DNA of 64,000 nt from a candidate division KSB1 bacterium (GCA_034506175.1 JAPDQB010000029.1:18859-82858), one strand, 5' to 3'; positions 51,759 through 63,819 are shown, counted from the stretch's first letter. Notes: a model not told the origin generated them from the sequence alone. Numbers and translations are program-made.

Positions 51759-52586
51759 ATGAGCATGCACAGCCATTGGAAAAATCAATTCATTTGTTTG
51801 TTTTTGTGCATGGGAAATTTGGCCTTTGCAGGTGAAAATAAAGAGAACGAAAAAATAATGAGCCTCCCGCCGCTCTCGCTTTATACGAACTCTCTTCAAC
51901 TTCTGCCAAAAGGCAAAATTCGTCTACACGCCGGTTTTGAGCTGCGGCCAAACTGGCAGGCGCCGATTACACGGGCGCGTGGTGATCTTTATCGCTTCGG
52001 CACGCTGCGTTGTGATTTCGGTGTCGCGGAGAATGTTGCGATCCAAATTCGCGGCGCTGTCAAACAGGTTTTAAAGTCCGGCGACAAAACCATCGCCAGA
52101 GACGCCGGCGATTTCAGCATGGCGACGATCGCGCGGGTTTTATCGGAAAAATCAAAACGCCCGGCGCTCGGCTTTCGCATCGAAACCAAATTGCCCAACA
52201 CCAATCAGGATCGCGGCATCGGCGTCAACACGACGGATGTTACGATGTCGATTTTGGCGACAAAAATTTTTCGTTCTGTGACGGTTTTTTCGGATCTCGG
52301 CCTGGTGATTTTGACCGCGCCGCGCCAAATCAACGATCAAAACGACGCGCTGGTTTATGGAGTCGGCGTGTTGTGGAACGTGAATAAAAAATTCCAACTG
52401 GCCGGCGAGATCAACGGCTTCACCTCCCCGCGCGATCAAATTCCGCTGGGCACGGAAGATCGCAGCGCGGCACGGGCCGGTGCAATTTGGAAGTTGTCCA
52501 GAATTGCATGCGAAACCTTGGTGTTATACGGCCTAACAAAACGAGAAGGACAGCTCGGGATCATTGTTGGTTTGAGTTGGCAATGA
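51759..52586 (+). CDS. Putative outer-membrane beta-barrel protein
   Basis: A 275-residue exported protein (signal QFICLFLCMGNLAFA). The mature part is made of amphipathic beta strands (GKIRLHAGFELRPN; RFGTLRCDFGVAENVAIQIR; VTVFSDLGLVILTAP; ALVYGVGVLWNVNKKFQLAG) and ends in an aromatic-terminal strand (GQLGIIVGLSWQ). This is the expected pattern of an outer-membrane barrel or transporter-like protein. It begins 18 bases after the lipoprotein gene, so they are likely co-transcribed. No family was recognised. Confidence 0.6.
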   Translation: MSMHSHWKNQFICLFLCMGNLAFAGENKENEKIMSLPPLSLYTNSLQLLPKGKIRLHAGFELRPNWQAPITRARGDLYRFGTLRCDFGVAENVAIQIRGAVKQVLKSGDKTIARDAGDFSMATIARVLSEKSKRPALGFRIETKLPNTNQDRGIGVNTTDVTMSILATKIFRSVTVFSDLGLVILTAPRQINDQNDALVYGVGVLWNVNKKFQLAGEINGFTSPRDQIPLGTEDRSAARAGAIWKLSRIACETLVLYGLTKREGQLGIIVGLSWQ

Positions 52587-52619
52587 GAAGCTTATTCCGC
52601 CAAAACTATCCTTAATATT

Positions 52620-53828
52620 TCAATACTTCGCCTGTGTTATCTGAAGTTCTTCATTTATGGGTAAAACGATCAAGCCGGCCACATCTTCTTCGATCACAAT
52701 TGGAACACGGTAACTAAATTTAATGTTTACCTTTGTTCTCGTTCCCGCTTCGTGTCCATCCGTATCTCCCGTCACAGTAAGTTGTCCCAAATCGATATTG
52801 AAAATATCATCCCGCCAATTGGAATCGGTGTATACCAATGCCGGGGCCCATGCGGTTTTTCCGTTGATCGATTTGATGTGCCATCCAGCGGGAGCATCAT
52901 AAATTCGATGTTCCGAGCTCCACCCTTTTGCTGTCGTCCAATCACTCATGGTTTCCGAAGCCATCATATAGACTTTTAAATAAGCATATCGCGGCTGCCG
53001 ATAAATATAGACCGAAATCGTCACTCGCGGTCCATGTCCCTCGAATTCTGCGTCGCCTTGCGTATGAGGCGGCACATAAGTAATCGGAGAAATCGAGGCT
53101 AAAACTTCCCGGGTCTGCGGCGGTTTGGGAATTTTAGGCTGAATGGCAATTTGCGAGAGATCTTTTTTGTTGTCAAATTTGACCGCCAGGAGCAGAAAAT
53201 CATCCAGGAAATTGTCTAATAGTCCAGCTAAGTTGATGGTGAACTGATAATCGGTGTTTTTATGCAGGCGATTGGTCAAAACCAATTCTTCTCCATTGGA
53301 CTTTCGCAAAACCGCTTGCAAGGTCAAGGGGTCGTTCAGAATATCATAGCCGTTATAAATGATTTCTTTTCGGCGTTCTGGAGACAAAGCCAGATCGATA
53401 ACGGACATCGAGGTCATACAAATCGTTGGCTCGAGCAAGGGAATGGCTTCACCAAGAAAACGCGCTCTTGCCACTTGCAAGCCACGCAAAATTCTTTTCG
53501 GAATGGCGTCCATCACACAGACAATTTGGCTTCCCGCTGCGCCAATCCCCATTCTTAAAAGCTGAGTGACATCGCCTCGGAGCGTCTGTTGCACATCATG
53601 TGCAAGCTTGTTTTCCAGGTCTTGCAAAACAAACTTCCAGCTATTTAAATCATTGGATAGATTGTTGATCGCCTTATCGAGTTCAAATAAAGCCTGCTCC
53701 CGGGCTTTTCTTAACTCGTCTTCAATGTCGTCAAAACAGCCGCCTCCTCCAAAGGCGAATAAACAGCACAAGCTAATCACAGCAAGAAACAACAACTCTC
53801 GAAGGCCCAAACTACTTAATCTGTTCAT
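52620..53828 (-). CDS. Exported protein of unknown function, coiled coil plus beta-rich domain
   Basis: A 402-residue protein with a signal (LLFLAVISLCCLFAFGGGGC); the Cys at its end could be lipidated, but the box is not canonical. Residues ~24-75 form a coiled coil (RKAREQALFELDKAINNLSN). The middle part is hydrophobic/helical (LLRMGIGAAGSQIVCVMD) and the C-terminal 200 residues are beta-rich (PRVTISVYIYRQPRYAYLKV; WTTAKGWSSEHRIYDAPAGW). No family is recognised and no catalytic motif is seen. It is monocistronic, with GAGGTGAGC before the ATG. Confidence 0.6.
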   Translation of the reverse strand: MNRLSSLGLRELLFLAVISLCCLFAFGGGGCFDDIEDELRKAREQALFELDKAINNLSNDLNSWKFVLQDLENKLAHDVQQTLRGDVTQLLRMGIGAAGSQIVCVMDAIPKRILRGLQVARARFLGEAIPLLEPTICMTSMSVIDLALSPERRKEIIYNGYDILNDPLTLQAVLRKSNGEELVLTNRLHKNTDYQFTINLAGLLDNFLDDFLLLAVKFDNKKDLSQIAIQPKIPKPPQTREVLASISPITYVPPHTQGDAEFEGHGPRVTISVYIYRQPRYAYLKVYMMASETMSDWTTAKGWSSEHRIYDAPAGWHIKSINGKTAWAPALVYTDSNWRDDIFNIDLGQLTVTGDTDGHEAGTRTKVNIKFSYRVPIVIEEDVAGLIVLPINEELQITQAKY

Positions 53829-53984
53829 TGCTCACCTCCCTTTTGGTGTTTAAGGTGTCAACCTTGCTTTCGGCAATACCATTAGCCACTGCCCACAGAT
53901 GCACTACATTTTACAAAAACGCCAACGTTTTGTCAAGATAATTTGTCACAGCGCGATATTTTGCCTCTTATCGAACGGCAAGAG

Positions 53985-54021
53985 AAAAAATAAAAAGCCT
54001 GTTCTAAAAATCAGAACAGGC
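53985..54021 (-). terminator. Intrinsic terminator of the rpsB-tsf-pyrH-frr operon
   Basis: On the minus strand GCCTGTTCT (54021-54013) pairs perfectly with AGAACAGGC (54005-53997) around a 7-base loop and is followed by a T-rich tract (TTTTTATTTTTT). It lies about 50 bases after the frr stop. Confidence 0.9.
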
Positions 54022-54073
54022 CCATCCTCCTCCTCGGCCGGCGAAGATATCCAGCGATTAATGAATGGAAAAA

Positions 54074-54631
54074 TCAGGTTTGCATGATTTCGGTTTCTTT
54101 GTGCTTCAAAATTTCATCGATCTGGCCGATTTGCTTGTCAGTGAGCTTTTGCAATTCCTTCTCGAGAGCTTTCTCCTCGTCTTCCGGAAGTTCGCCGTCT
54201 TTCTTGGCTTTTTTCAAATGCTCCAGTGCGTCACGGCGGATGTTGCGCACCGCCACGCGGCCGTCTTCCGCCAGCTTGCGGCAGATTTTGACAAATTCCT
54301 GCCGCCGTTCTTCGGTGAGCTGCGGAATCGGAATGCGAATCGTCGTGCCGTCGTTTTGGGGATTAAAACCGAGATCGGCTTTTAAAATCGCCTTTTCGAT
54401 TTCGCCGATGAGATTTTTCTCCCACGGCTGCACGGTGATCAATCGCGGCTCCGGCGTGTTGATGCTCGAAATTTGTTTCAGCGGCACCGGCGAGCCGTAG
54501 TAATTCACCCGCACGCTGTCGAGAAGGGCCGGAGAAGCTTTGCCGGTGCGAATTTTTGCCAATTCGTCGCGGTTGCTGTCAACGGCTTTTTTCATGCGGT
54601 TTTCTGCGTCTTTGAGAATGGGGTGGGCCAT
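54074..54631 (-). CDS. frr: Ribosome recycling factor
   Basis: The start at 54631 gives 185 residues, the normal length, beginning MAHPILKDAENRMKKAVDSN. Conserved segments are LAKIRTGKASPALLDSVRVN, YYGSPVPLKQ and EDGRVAVRNIRRDALEHLKK. With EF-G it splits post-termination ribosomes. The start codon lies one base after the pyrH stop, and the gene is the last of the operon. Confidence 0.97.
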   Translation of the reverse strand: MAHPILKDAENRMKKAVDSNRDELAKIRTGKASPALLDSVRVNYYGSPVPLKQISSINTPEPRLITVQPWEKNLIGEIEKAILKADLGFNPQNDGTTIRIPIPQLTEERRQEFVKICRKLAEDGRVAVRNIRRDALEHLKKAKKDGELPEDEEKALEKELQKLTDKQIGQIDEILKHKETEIMQT

Positions 54632-54632
54632 G

Positions 54633-55412
<780 letters not shown>

Positions 55413-55479
55413 TCAATTGTTTGACGGGCGCTGTACGGGTGAAGCCGTGCCAGGTTGTCAAATCAATCCCGCCGCTGCA

Positions 55480-56079
55480 TTAAGCGCCGAGTTGAAAACG
55501 AACAAAACGTTTAACACTGATATTTTCGCCGAGCTTGGCGATAACGTCGGTGATGACTTGCTTCACCGTGCGATTTTGGTCCTTGATGAAACTCTGCTCG
55601 AGCAAAACCGCTTCTTGATAAAATTTTTCGAGCTTGCCTTGGGCGATGCGATCGACCATGTTTTCCGGCTTCTTCTCGTTGCGGGCTTGCGTGCGGTAAA
55701 TCTCCAGTTCTTTTTCGATTTGCTCCGCCGGCAATTCCTCGCGGCTCACGGTGCGTGGATTGGTGGCCGCAATTTGCATGGCCAAATCTTTCACCAGCGC
55801 GCGAAAATCCGGCGTCTTCGCCACAAAATCGGTTTCGCAATTCACCTCGATCAACACGCCGAGACGGCTGCCGGGATGAATATAGGCCTCGATCAAGCCT
55901 TCATTCGTGGCGCGACCGACTTTTTTTTCGGCGCTGGAAATGCCTTTTTTGCGCAGCCACTCCACCGCCTTGTCCATATCGCCGCCGGTTTCAAGCAGGG
56001 CTTTTTTACAATCCATCATGGCGGCACCCGTGCGTTCGCGCAAATTTTTTACGACTTCAGCAGATATATTTGCAGACAT
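55480..56079 (-). CDS. tsf: Elongation factor Ts, short form
   Basis: ATG at 56079 follows GGAGG and gives MSANISAEVVKNLRERTGAA; 199 residues. The N-terminal UBA-like domain (MMDCKKALLETGGDMDKAVE, WLRKKG) and the core motif NCETDFVAKTPDF are intact. The protein lacks the second half of the E. coli protein's core and is the short form common in many bacteria. It exchanges GDP for GTP on EF-Tu. It lies between rpsB and pyrH. Confidence 0.96.
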   Translation of the reverse strand: MSANISAEVVKNLRERTGAAMMDCKKALLETGGDMDKAVEWLRKKGISSAEKKVGRATNEGLIEAYIHPGSRLGVLIEVNCETDFVAKTPDFRALVKDLAMQIAATNPRTVSREELPAEQIEKELEIYRTQARNEKKPENMVDRIAQGKLEKFYQEAVLLEQSFIKDQNRTVKQVITDVIAKLGENISVKRFVRFQLGA

Positions 56080-56094
56080 GCGATTCAACCTCCA

Positions 56095-56871
56095 TTACGC
56101 TTTCTTTTCTTCTTCAAGCTCTTCTTCAGAATAGTCGGCCACCGACGGTTCTTCTTCATCCACTTCCTTGGCTTCCGCGCCGGGCTGCAAGCCGCTCAAG
56201 CCTTCGAGCACCGCGTCGGACATCGCGCGCGTGATCACCGTGATACTGCGAAACGCGTCGTCGTTGCCGGGAATCGGATAGTCCACGACGTCGGGATCGG
56301 AATTGGTGTCGGCAATGGCAAAAATTTTAATGCCCAGGCGGGAGGCTTCTGCCACGGCGATGGACTCCTTGATGGTGTCTACGACGAACAGCGCCCCGGG
56401 CAAACGGTTCATCTCGCGAATGCCGCCCAGAGTTTTTTCGAGTTTCTCGCGCTCGCGCTCCAGCGACAAAATTTCCTTTTTGGTGATTTTGTCATAAGTG
56501 CCATCGGCGCTCATTTTTTCAATATTCTTGAGCCGCTTGATGCTTTTCTTGATGGTGCTGAAGTTCGTCAACATGCCGCCGAGCCAGCGGTCGTTGACAA
56601 AATACATGTGGCAGCGCTCGGCCTCGGCTTTGATGATATCCTTGGCTTGTTTCTTTGTGCCGACAAAGAGAACTTTCTCGCCGGAACGAACGGCCTCCAC
56701 CATGGCATTGTAAGCGATCTGCAGACACTCTAGAGATTTCTTCAGATCGATGATATGAATGCCGTTGCGCTCCATGAAGATGTATCGTTTCATCTTCGGG
56801 TTCCAACGGCGCGTCAGGTGGCCGAAATGGGTTCCGGCCTCCAACAGATTTTGCAAAGTGACATTGATCAT
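56095..56871 (-). CDS. rpsB: 30S ribosomal protein S2 (uS2)
   Basis: A 258-residue protein: [58 protein letters not shown] and [20 protein letters not shown] are all S2 signatures. The last ~25 residues are very acidic ([20 protein letters not shown]). It opens the rpsB-tsf-pyrH-frr operon; the tsf start lies 15 bases after its stop. GGAG precedes the ATG. Confidence 0.97.
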   Translation of the reverse strand: MINVTLQNLLEAGTHFGHLTRRWNPKMKRYIFMERNGIHIIDLKKSLECLQIAYNAMVEAVRSGEKVLFVGTKKQAKDIIKAEAERCHMYFVNDRWLGGMLTNFSTIKKSIKRLKNIEKMSADGTYDKITKKEILSLEREREKLEKTLGGIREMNRLPGALFVVDTIKESIAVAEASRLGIKIFAIADTNSDPDVVDYPIPGNDDAFRSITVITRAMSDAVLEGLSGLQPGAEAKEVDEEEPSVADYSEEELEEEKKA

Positions 56872-57036
56872 GAAAACAACTTCTCCAGTTTTGGGGGTTC
56901 ATGCCCCGCTTTACTAATTTTTATGAAAGCGGGACGCCGCCATCCGGCTGCGGGCAGCTCATCTGCCCAACCGGCGTGTGTTCCGCCATGGCGGAAACCC
57001 CGACGCCGCAGCCTGATGTGTGGGATGGACTTGATG

Positions 57037-57098
57037 CTTGATGCTGGATTGCTTGATCATCGATCTAAGAGGCTGAATAACCAGCATCCAGCATCAAG
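57037..57098. repeat. Inverted repeat directly after rpsI
   Basis: CTTGATGCTGGAT (57037-57049) and ATCCAGCATCAAG (57086-57098) are perfect 13-base inverted repeats separated by 36 bases, starting three bases after the rpsI stop on the minus strand. No T-tract follows, so it is not a standard terminator. Confidence 0.7.
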
Positions 57099-57101
57099 AG
57101 A

Positions 57102-57494
57102 TTACCGTTTCGAAAATTGAAATCTCTTGCGCGCGCCTTTTTGGCCGTATTTTTTGCGCTCTTTCATGCGCGGATCACGGGTCAAAAAGCCGGCGACTTT
57201 CAGTTTTTTGCGAAATTCGTCATTCACTTTCAGCAGCGCCCGCGCGATGCCCAGACGCATGGCGCCCGCCTGCCCGGACAAGCCGCCGCCGATGACGTTG
57301 GCGTAAACGTCGTATCTGCCCAGCGTCTCGGTGACTTGCAGCGGCTGCTCGATGATCATTTTCAACGTTTCACGCTTGAAATAATCCAGCAGCGGTTGCT
57401 TGTTCACGACGACTTTACCCTCTCCCGGCAGCAAACGCACACGGGCAGTTGATAGCTTGCGGCGCCCGACCGCGTCAAATGAAGCGACTCTCAT
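57102..57494 (-). CDS. rpsI: 30S ribosomal protein S9 (uS9)
   Basis: A 130-residue protein preceded by AGAGGAG. The family signatures are [20 protein letters not shown] and [20 protein letters not shown]. The basic C-terminal tail [14 protein letters not shown] is the part that reaches the P-site tRNA. It follows rplM by 117 bases, the usual rplM-rpsI order. Confidence 0.97.
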   Translation of the reverse strand: MRVASFDAVGRRKLSTARVRLLPGEGKVVVNKQPLLDYFKRETLKMIIEQPLQVTETLGRYDVYANVIGGGLSGQAGAMRLGIARALLKVNDEFRKKLKVAGFLTRDPRMKERKKYGQKGARKRFQFSKR

Positions 57495-57611
57495 GACTAC
57501 TCCTCTGATGCAATCTTTTTGGTAAAGACAAAATAATCGCGTGACAACATCATTTTTGATTAACTTGTCAATAAATCATCTTGTCTTCTGTTTTGTAAAG
57601 AAAATTTGCGC

Positions 57612-58037
57612 TTAATTTAAAATTTCCGGCTTCTGCGCCTGATGCGGATGCGCCGCGCCACGATAGACCTTGAGCTTCTTGAACTGCTGCCGGCCCAGGC
57701 GCGAATGCGGCAACATGCCCCAAACGGCATATTCGATAATTCGTTCCGGATGCCGGCGCTGCACCTCTGAGAACACCTGCTGCTTCAACCCGCCGGGATA
57801 GCCGGTGTAATGCGAATAGGTCTTGATGTCGGCTTTTTTGCCGCTCACGCGAACTTTCTCAGCGTTGACGACGACGACAAAATCGCCCACATCCAGGTGC
57901 GGCGTGAATTGTGGTTTGTTTTTGCCTCGCAACACGGTCGCAATTTTGGTCGCCAATCGACCAAGCACCTGCCCGCTGGCATCCACCACATACCACTTGC
58001 GCTCAATTTCATTCGGTTTCGGAATGTAGGTACGCAA
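57612..58037 (-). CDS. rplM: 50S ribosomal protein L13 (uL13)
   Basis: A 141-residue protein, starting at TTG (58037-58035) with AAGGAG eight bases upstream. [39 protein letters not shown] and [14 protein letters not shown] are family signatures. The [20 protein letters not shown] box near the C-terminus is also conserved. The rare TTG start is well supported by the ribosome-binding site and by alignment of the protein start. Confidence 0.96.
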   Translation of the reverse strand: MRTYIPKPNEIERKWYVVDASGQVLGRLATKIATVLRGKNKPQFTPHLDVGDFVVVVNAEKVRVSGKKADIKTYSHYTGYPGGLKQQVFSEVQRRHPERIIEYAVWGMLPHSRLGRQQFKKLKVYRGAAHPHQAQKPEILN

Positions 58038-58428
58038 AGCTTATTTCTCCTTATGTTTAGACAAAAATCCAAATTTTAAATTTATGGAAAATCTGGCTCT
58101 TAGTCAAGTTCTTTTTCGGCCAAAATTGGCTAAAGTTTCAAAGTGGGTCAGGCGTTTACCCTTCGCTTTCTCACTATCCAAGCGATCTCCGCGTTACCGC
58201 TGCTCATTTTGCTGCTCATTTTAATCAAAATCGATGTCAGGCCGGTCCTCTTCGCGGTCAAAATAAAATCCAACCTTGATCTCTGATGCCGAGATTCAGA
58301 TTTTGGCTATCGATAAAGGCGTAGTGCCCAAGCGTTTTTTCCATATTCCATAAAATAACATGCGAAACCAAGAAATGCAAATCACCGCTGCCGGCTTGGA
58401 ACGCAATGTTGCGCTAGAATCTTGGACC
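58038..58428. other. Intergenic region between rplM and the ABC permease
   Basis: About 390 bases holding the rplM-rpsI promoter (58079-58107). The rest, toward the 3' end of the ABC permease gene, contains no recognisable gene or terminator. Confidence 0.5.
58079..58107 (-). promoter_or_regulatory. Promoter of rplM-rpsI
   Basis: On the minus strand TTGACT (58107-58102), 17 bases, TAAATT (58084-58079). The rplM start lies about 40 bases downstream. Confidence 0.65.
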
Positions 58429-59379
58429 TCAACCCGAAACTCGTGCCCGCCGCGTTTGATCTATAAACACGGCGATGATGATGATCGCGCCAATTGCGAC
58501 TTGCTGCCAAAACGCGGAAATATCGAGCAGGTTGCAGCCGTTGCGCAACACGCCCATGATCAACGCGCCGATGAGCGCGCCGGCGACCGTGCCCTCGCCG
58601 CCGGAGAGGCTCGCGCCGCCGATGACACACGCTGCAATCACATCAAGCTCGTAGCCGGCGCCGGCGGTGGGCTGGCCGCTGTTGAGACGCGACGCCAGAA
58701 TCAATCCGGCCAGGCCGCACGTCGTGCCGCAAAATGTGTACAGAATTTGTTTGACGCGATTCACCGGCACGCCGGCCAGCCGAGCGGCTTCGGCATTGCC
58801 GCCGATGGCAAAAGCGTGACGGCCGAGGCGGGTGTGCGCTAACATAAAATGTGTGATAATTCCCACGACAATCGTAATGACAACCGGATGCGGAACCAAC
58901 TCAAATAACCTGCCGCCGCCGAGCGCGGCAAACGAAGCCGGCAGGCCAAAAATCGGCACGCCAGCGGTAATAATCAACGCTGCGCCGCGGGCAATGCCCA
59001 TTGTGCCCAGCGTGGCAATGAACGGCGGCAGCTTGCCGCGGGTGATGAAGAAGCCGTTGAGCCAGCCGCACGCCAAACCGGTCCACAGCGCCGCGAGCAT
59101 GGCGACGACGAACGGATACCCGGCGCGCAAAACGATGCACGCGACGACGCCGGAAAGGCCGAGCACCGAGCCGGCTGAGAGGTCGATGCCGCCGGCGATG
59201 ATCACAATGACTTGCCCGAGCGCCATGATCGCGACGACGGACATTTGCAAGCCGATGGCGAAAAGATTTTCAACGGTGAGAAAATACGGAGAGAGCCAGG
59301 CAATGATGGCAGACAAGATGAACAGGCTCAAGAGCGGGGCCAAGCGCCTTGGGAGATTCGTTTCGACAATGCGGGGCAT
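58429..59379 (-). CDS. ABC transporter permease, ribose/RbsC type
   Basis: A 316-residue membrane protein with about eight to ten helices. Family signatures are VIIAGGIDLSAGSVLGLSGV, FITRGKLPPFIATLGTMGIA, RLGRHAFAIGGNAEAARLAG and VIGGASLSGGEGTVAGALIG. These mark the BPD_transp_2 family of sugar and autoinducer importers. The ATPase and binding protein are not in this window. Its start lies two bases after the stop of the upstream TPR gene, so they are coupled, which is unusual for a sugar importer. Confidence 0.93.
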   Translation of the reverse strand: MPRIVETNLPRRLAPLLSLFILSAIIAWLSPYFLTVENLFAIGLQMSVVAIMALGQVIVIIAGGIDLSAGSVLGLSGVVACIVLRAGYPFVVAMLAALWTGLACGWLNGFFITRGKLPPFIATLGTMGIARGAALIITAGVPIFGLPASFAALGGGRLFELVPHPVVITIVVGIITHFMLAHTRLGRHAFAIGGNAEAARLAGVPVNRVKQILYTFCGTTCGLAGLILASRLNSGQPTAGAGYELDVIAACVIGGASLSGGEGTVAGALIGALIMGVLRNGCNLLDISAFWQQVAIGAIIIIAVFIDQTRRARVSG

Positions 59380-59381
59380 GG

Positions 59382-60299
59382 TCAGTTTTGTCGAAGCCTT
59401 TTGATATCTTCGAGTTCATAGGCAGCGTTCTTTTTCCACGCGGGGTTTTTTCCGGCTTGGAGAAAATAAGTTTCCGCTTCGTTGTAACGGCCGAGAATTT
59501 TGAGGGCGCGGCCGGCTTCAAAGTTGGCCGGCGCATAATCGGCCCTGGCTTGCAGTGCCGCCTGCGCGGCTTTCAAGGCTTGCTCCGGCTGGTTTTTGCC
59601 GTTATAAATTTCCGCTTGCAACGCCAGCGCCAGATGCAAATTTTCTTTGAGCGCCACGGCGTTTTCAACGGCAGCCAAAGCTTCATCGTATTCGCCGAGT
59701 TTGTTCAGAGTATTGCCGAGCATGTAAAACGCCCAAAAATTTTTGGCGTTCAGCTCCGCCGCGCGGCGAAAGGCGTTGGCCGCTTCTTGATGTTGGTTCT
59801 TTTTATCGTAAGCCAGGCCGAGGGCATAAAAAATTTTTTCGGTGACGCCGGCCGGAAAATCGGCTACGCCCGTATGGGATTGCCTCGCCACCGCTTTTTG
59901 CAAAACGCCGATGGCATTGTCATATTGTTCGAGATCGCTGTAAAGCCGGCTCAAGGCAAAATAGGCCTCGCCGAAACCGGCGTCGAAGCGAATGGCATTT
60001 TGATAGGCGCGCAGCGCTTCGGGATAACGGCGCAAGCCTTTTAACGCCAGGCCCTTGCCGTAATGCGCTTTTGCCCAGGTCGAGTCGATTTTGAGCGCCT
60101 TTTCATAAGCCGCCAATGCTTCGCCATGACGGCCGAGCTTGATAAAATTATTGCCTTCATTAAAAGCGCGCTTTTTCTCGTTTTCATCAGCAACCGGCTG
60201 TTGCGCCAAAACAGGAGGGAGATCAAAGAAGAAAAATTCCCCAAAGAGCGGGACGATGAAGAAGAAAGGGACAACACAATTTTTGAGAAGACGCATCAC
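59382..60299 (-). CDS. TPR-repeat protein
   Basis: A 305-residue protein with an N-terminal signal or anchor (VVPFFFIVPLFGEFFFFDLP). At least six TPR units follow, e.g. NNFIKLGRHGEALAAYEKAL, ALKGLRRYPEALRAYQNAI, LYSDLEQYDNAIGVLQKAV and NTLNKLGEYDEALAAVENAV. The repeats are canonical and probably mediate protein-protein contacts in the periplasm or at the membrane. It lies between tRNA-Leu and the ABC permease and ends two bases before the latter begins. Confidence 0.88.
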   Translation of the reverse strand: MMRLLKNCVVPFFFIVPLFGEFFFFDLPPVLAQQPVADENEKKRAFNEGNNFIKLGRHGEALAAYEKALKIDSTWAKAHYGKGLALKGLRRYPEALRAYQNAIRFDAGFGEAYFALSRLYSDLEQYDNAIGVLQKAVARQSHTGVADFPAGVTEKIFYALGLAYDKKNQHQEAANAFRRAAELNAKNFWAFYMLGNTLNKLGEYDEALAAVENAVALKENLHLALALQAEIYNGKNQPEQALKAAQAALQARADYAPANFEAGRALKILGRYNEAETYFLQAGKNPAWKKNAAYELEDIKRLRQN

Positions 60300-60341
60300 A
60301 TCTCATCCGAAAATTGTCCCAAAACATCTTTGATTATTTTG

Positions 60342-60423
60342 TGCGGAAGGCGGGACTTGAACCCGCATGGCTTGCGCCGCCACCCCCTCAAGATGGTGTG
60401 TCTGCCAGTTCCACCACTTCCGC
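60342..60423 (-). tRNA. tRNA-Leu (anticodon GAG)
   Basis: Reading the minus strand: acceptor GCGGAAG, D-arm GTGGAACTGGCAGAC, anticodon stem CCATC/GGTGG with loop TTGAGGG giving GAG (decodes CUC/CUU), a class II variable arm, T-arm GCGGGTTCAAGTCCCGC and 3' acceptor CTTCCGC with discriminator A. The variable arm is long as expected for tRNA-Leu. CCA is not encoded. It lies between secG and the TPR gene. Confidence 0.95.
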
Positions 60424-60501
60424 ATTCCGGATGCTTGTTGCCGGCTGCGATCATCAGCGGCACAAACATCACTCTTACGTTTTACGCGTTCCGTTTTATT
60501 T

Positions 60502-60876
60502 TTATTTATTCGGCTGTTGCGCCGGCGGCGTCGAAGGTTGTTGCTCGCTCGGCGCCCCGGTTGCCGGGACCGAGGGCAAAATCCCCGCCGGGGAGGAGCC
60601 GCGCGCTTGCCGTTCTTGTTCCACCAAGCCTTGGGATTGGCCGCCGCCGCTGGAAGCCAGCAATCCCAAAATGAGCGCCAAAACCATGAAAGCCGTCGCC
60701 AAGCCCGCGGTCAATTTGCTCAAAAAAGTTGCGGCACCGCGGCTGCCGAACATGGCGCCCATGCTGCCGCCTCCAAATGCGCCGGCCAAACCGCCACCCT
60801 TGCTCGATTGCAAAAGAATGACGATGGTTTGTAAAATGCAAATTAAAACAAATAGTGTAACGAAAAATCCGTACAT
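60502..60876 (-). CDS. secG: Preprotein translocase subunit SecG
   Basis: A 124-residue protein with two membrane helices (FVTLFVLICILQTIVILLQ; LTAGLATAFMVLALILGLLA). The SecG box QSSKGGGLAGAFGGGSMGAM followed by FGSRGAATFLSKLTA lies between them. The tail is Pro/Ser/Gln-rich (PSEQQPSTPPAQQPNK). It assists SecYE in protein export. It follows tpiA by 21 bases and precedes tRNA-Leu(GAG). Confidence 0.95.
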   Translation of the reverse strand: MYGFFVTLFVLICILQTIVILLQSSKGGGLAGAFGGGSMGAMFGSRGAATFLSKLTAGLATAFMVLALILGLLASSGGGQSQGLVEQERQARGSSPAGILPSVPATGAPSEQQPSTPPAQQPNK

Positions 60877-60897
60877 AAAAATCTCCAGATAACGCCG

Positions 60898-61680
60898 TTA
60901 ATTCTTATCCAAATCTTCCGCGGCTTTGATGATCGCCGCAAAACTTTCGGCTTGCAAGCTGGCGCCGCCGACCAGCCCGCCGTCAACATCTGGCTGGCGC
61001 ATCAATTCTGCCGCATTCGCCGGCTTGACGCTGCCACCATATTGAATGCGGCAGGCCGCGGAAAGTTCACGGTTATACAAACTTTCCAACAAACGCCGGA
61101 TGAACGCGTGCACCTCCTGCGCCTGCTCCGGTGTGGCGTTGACGCCCGTGCCGATCGCCCACACCGGCTCGTAGGCGATCACCACTTTCGCAAAATCAGC
61201 CGCAGAGATTTCCGCAAAAGCGCCGCGCACTTGCGCTTCGACGACGCGCTCGGTGGCGCCGCTTTGCCGTTGCTCGAGCGTTTCGCCGACGCACACGATG
61301 GGAAGCAAGCCAGCGGCCAGTGCGCACTTGAGCCGGCGATTGACGGTGGCCTCGGTTTCGCCGAAATATTGCCGGCGCTCCGAGTGGCCGATGATGACGT
61401 ATTCGCAACCCGCGCCGAGCAGCATCTTCGCCGAAATTTCGCCGGTGTACGCGCCTTCTTCCTCCCAAAACAAATTTTGCGCGCCGAGCTTGATCGCCGT
61501 GCCTTTCAACAATTCCGCCACCACCGACAGATTAGTGAAAGGCGGGCAAACCGCCACCTCGACTTTGCGGATGTTGATCACTTTCACCTTCAAAGCCTTC
61601 ACCAGCGCCGCGGCTTCGGCAGGCGTCGTAAACATTTTCCAATTGCCGGCAATGAACATCCGGCGCGGGGATTTATTCAT
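60898..61680 (-). CDS. tpiA: Triosephosphate isomerase
   Basis: A 260-residue enzyme interconverting glyceraldehyde-3-phosphate and dihydroxyacetone phosphate. The active site has Lys in FIAGNWKM (near residue 15), His in VIIGHSERR and Glu in IAYEPVWAIGTG. Phosphate-binding loop segments are IQYGGSVKPANAAELM and VDGGLVGGASL. The start is uncertain by a few codons (61689, 61680 or 61659), as none has a strong ribosome-binding site. It follows gap by 18 bases. Confidence 0.97.
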   Translation of the reverse strand: MNKSPRRMFIAGNWKMFTTPAEAAALVKALKVKVINIRKVEVAVCPPFTNLSVVAELLKGTAIKLGAQNLFWEEEGAYTGEISAKMLLGAGCEYVIIGHSERRQYFGETEATVNRRLKCALAAGLLPIVCVGETLEQRQSGATERVVEAQVRGAFAEISAADFAKVVIAYEPVWAIGTGVNATPEQAQEVHAFIRRLLESLYNRELSAACRIQYGGSVKPANAAELMRQPDVDGGLVGGASLQAESFAAIIKAAEDLDKN

Positions 61681-61698
61681 GCGATTCAAATTTGTGTA

Positions 61699-63758
<2,060 letters not shown>

Positions 63759-63819
63759 GCAATCCGTTCTCCAAAATCACTCAGTCGTTTGACGCGCAAT
63801 GACAGAAATCTGAAGTTAA

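Noticed and set aside
50496..51899. Minus-strand frame of 467 codons opposite the lipoprotein gene
   Set aside because: The sense frame has a lipoprotein signal and good context; the antisense frame has neither.
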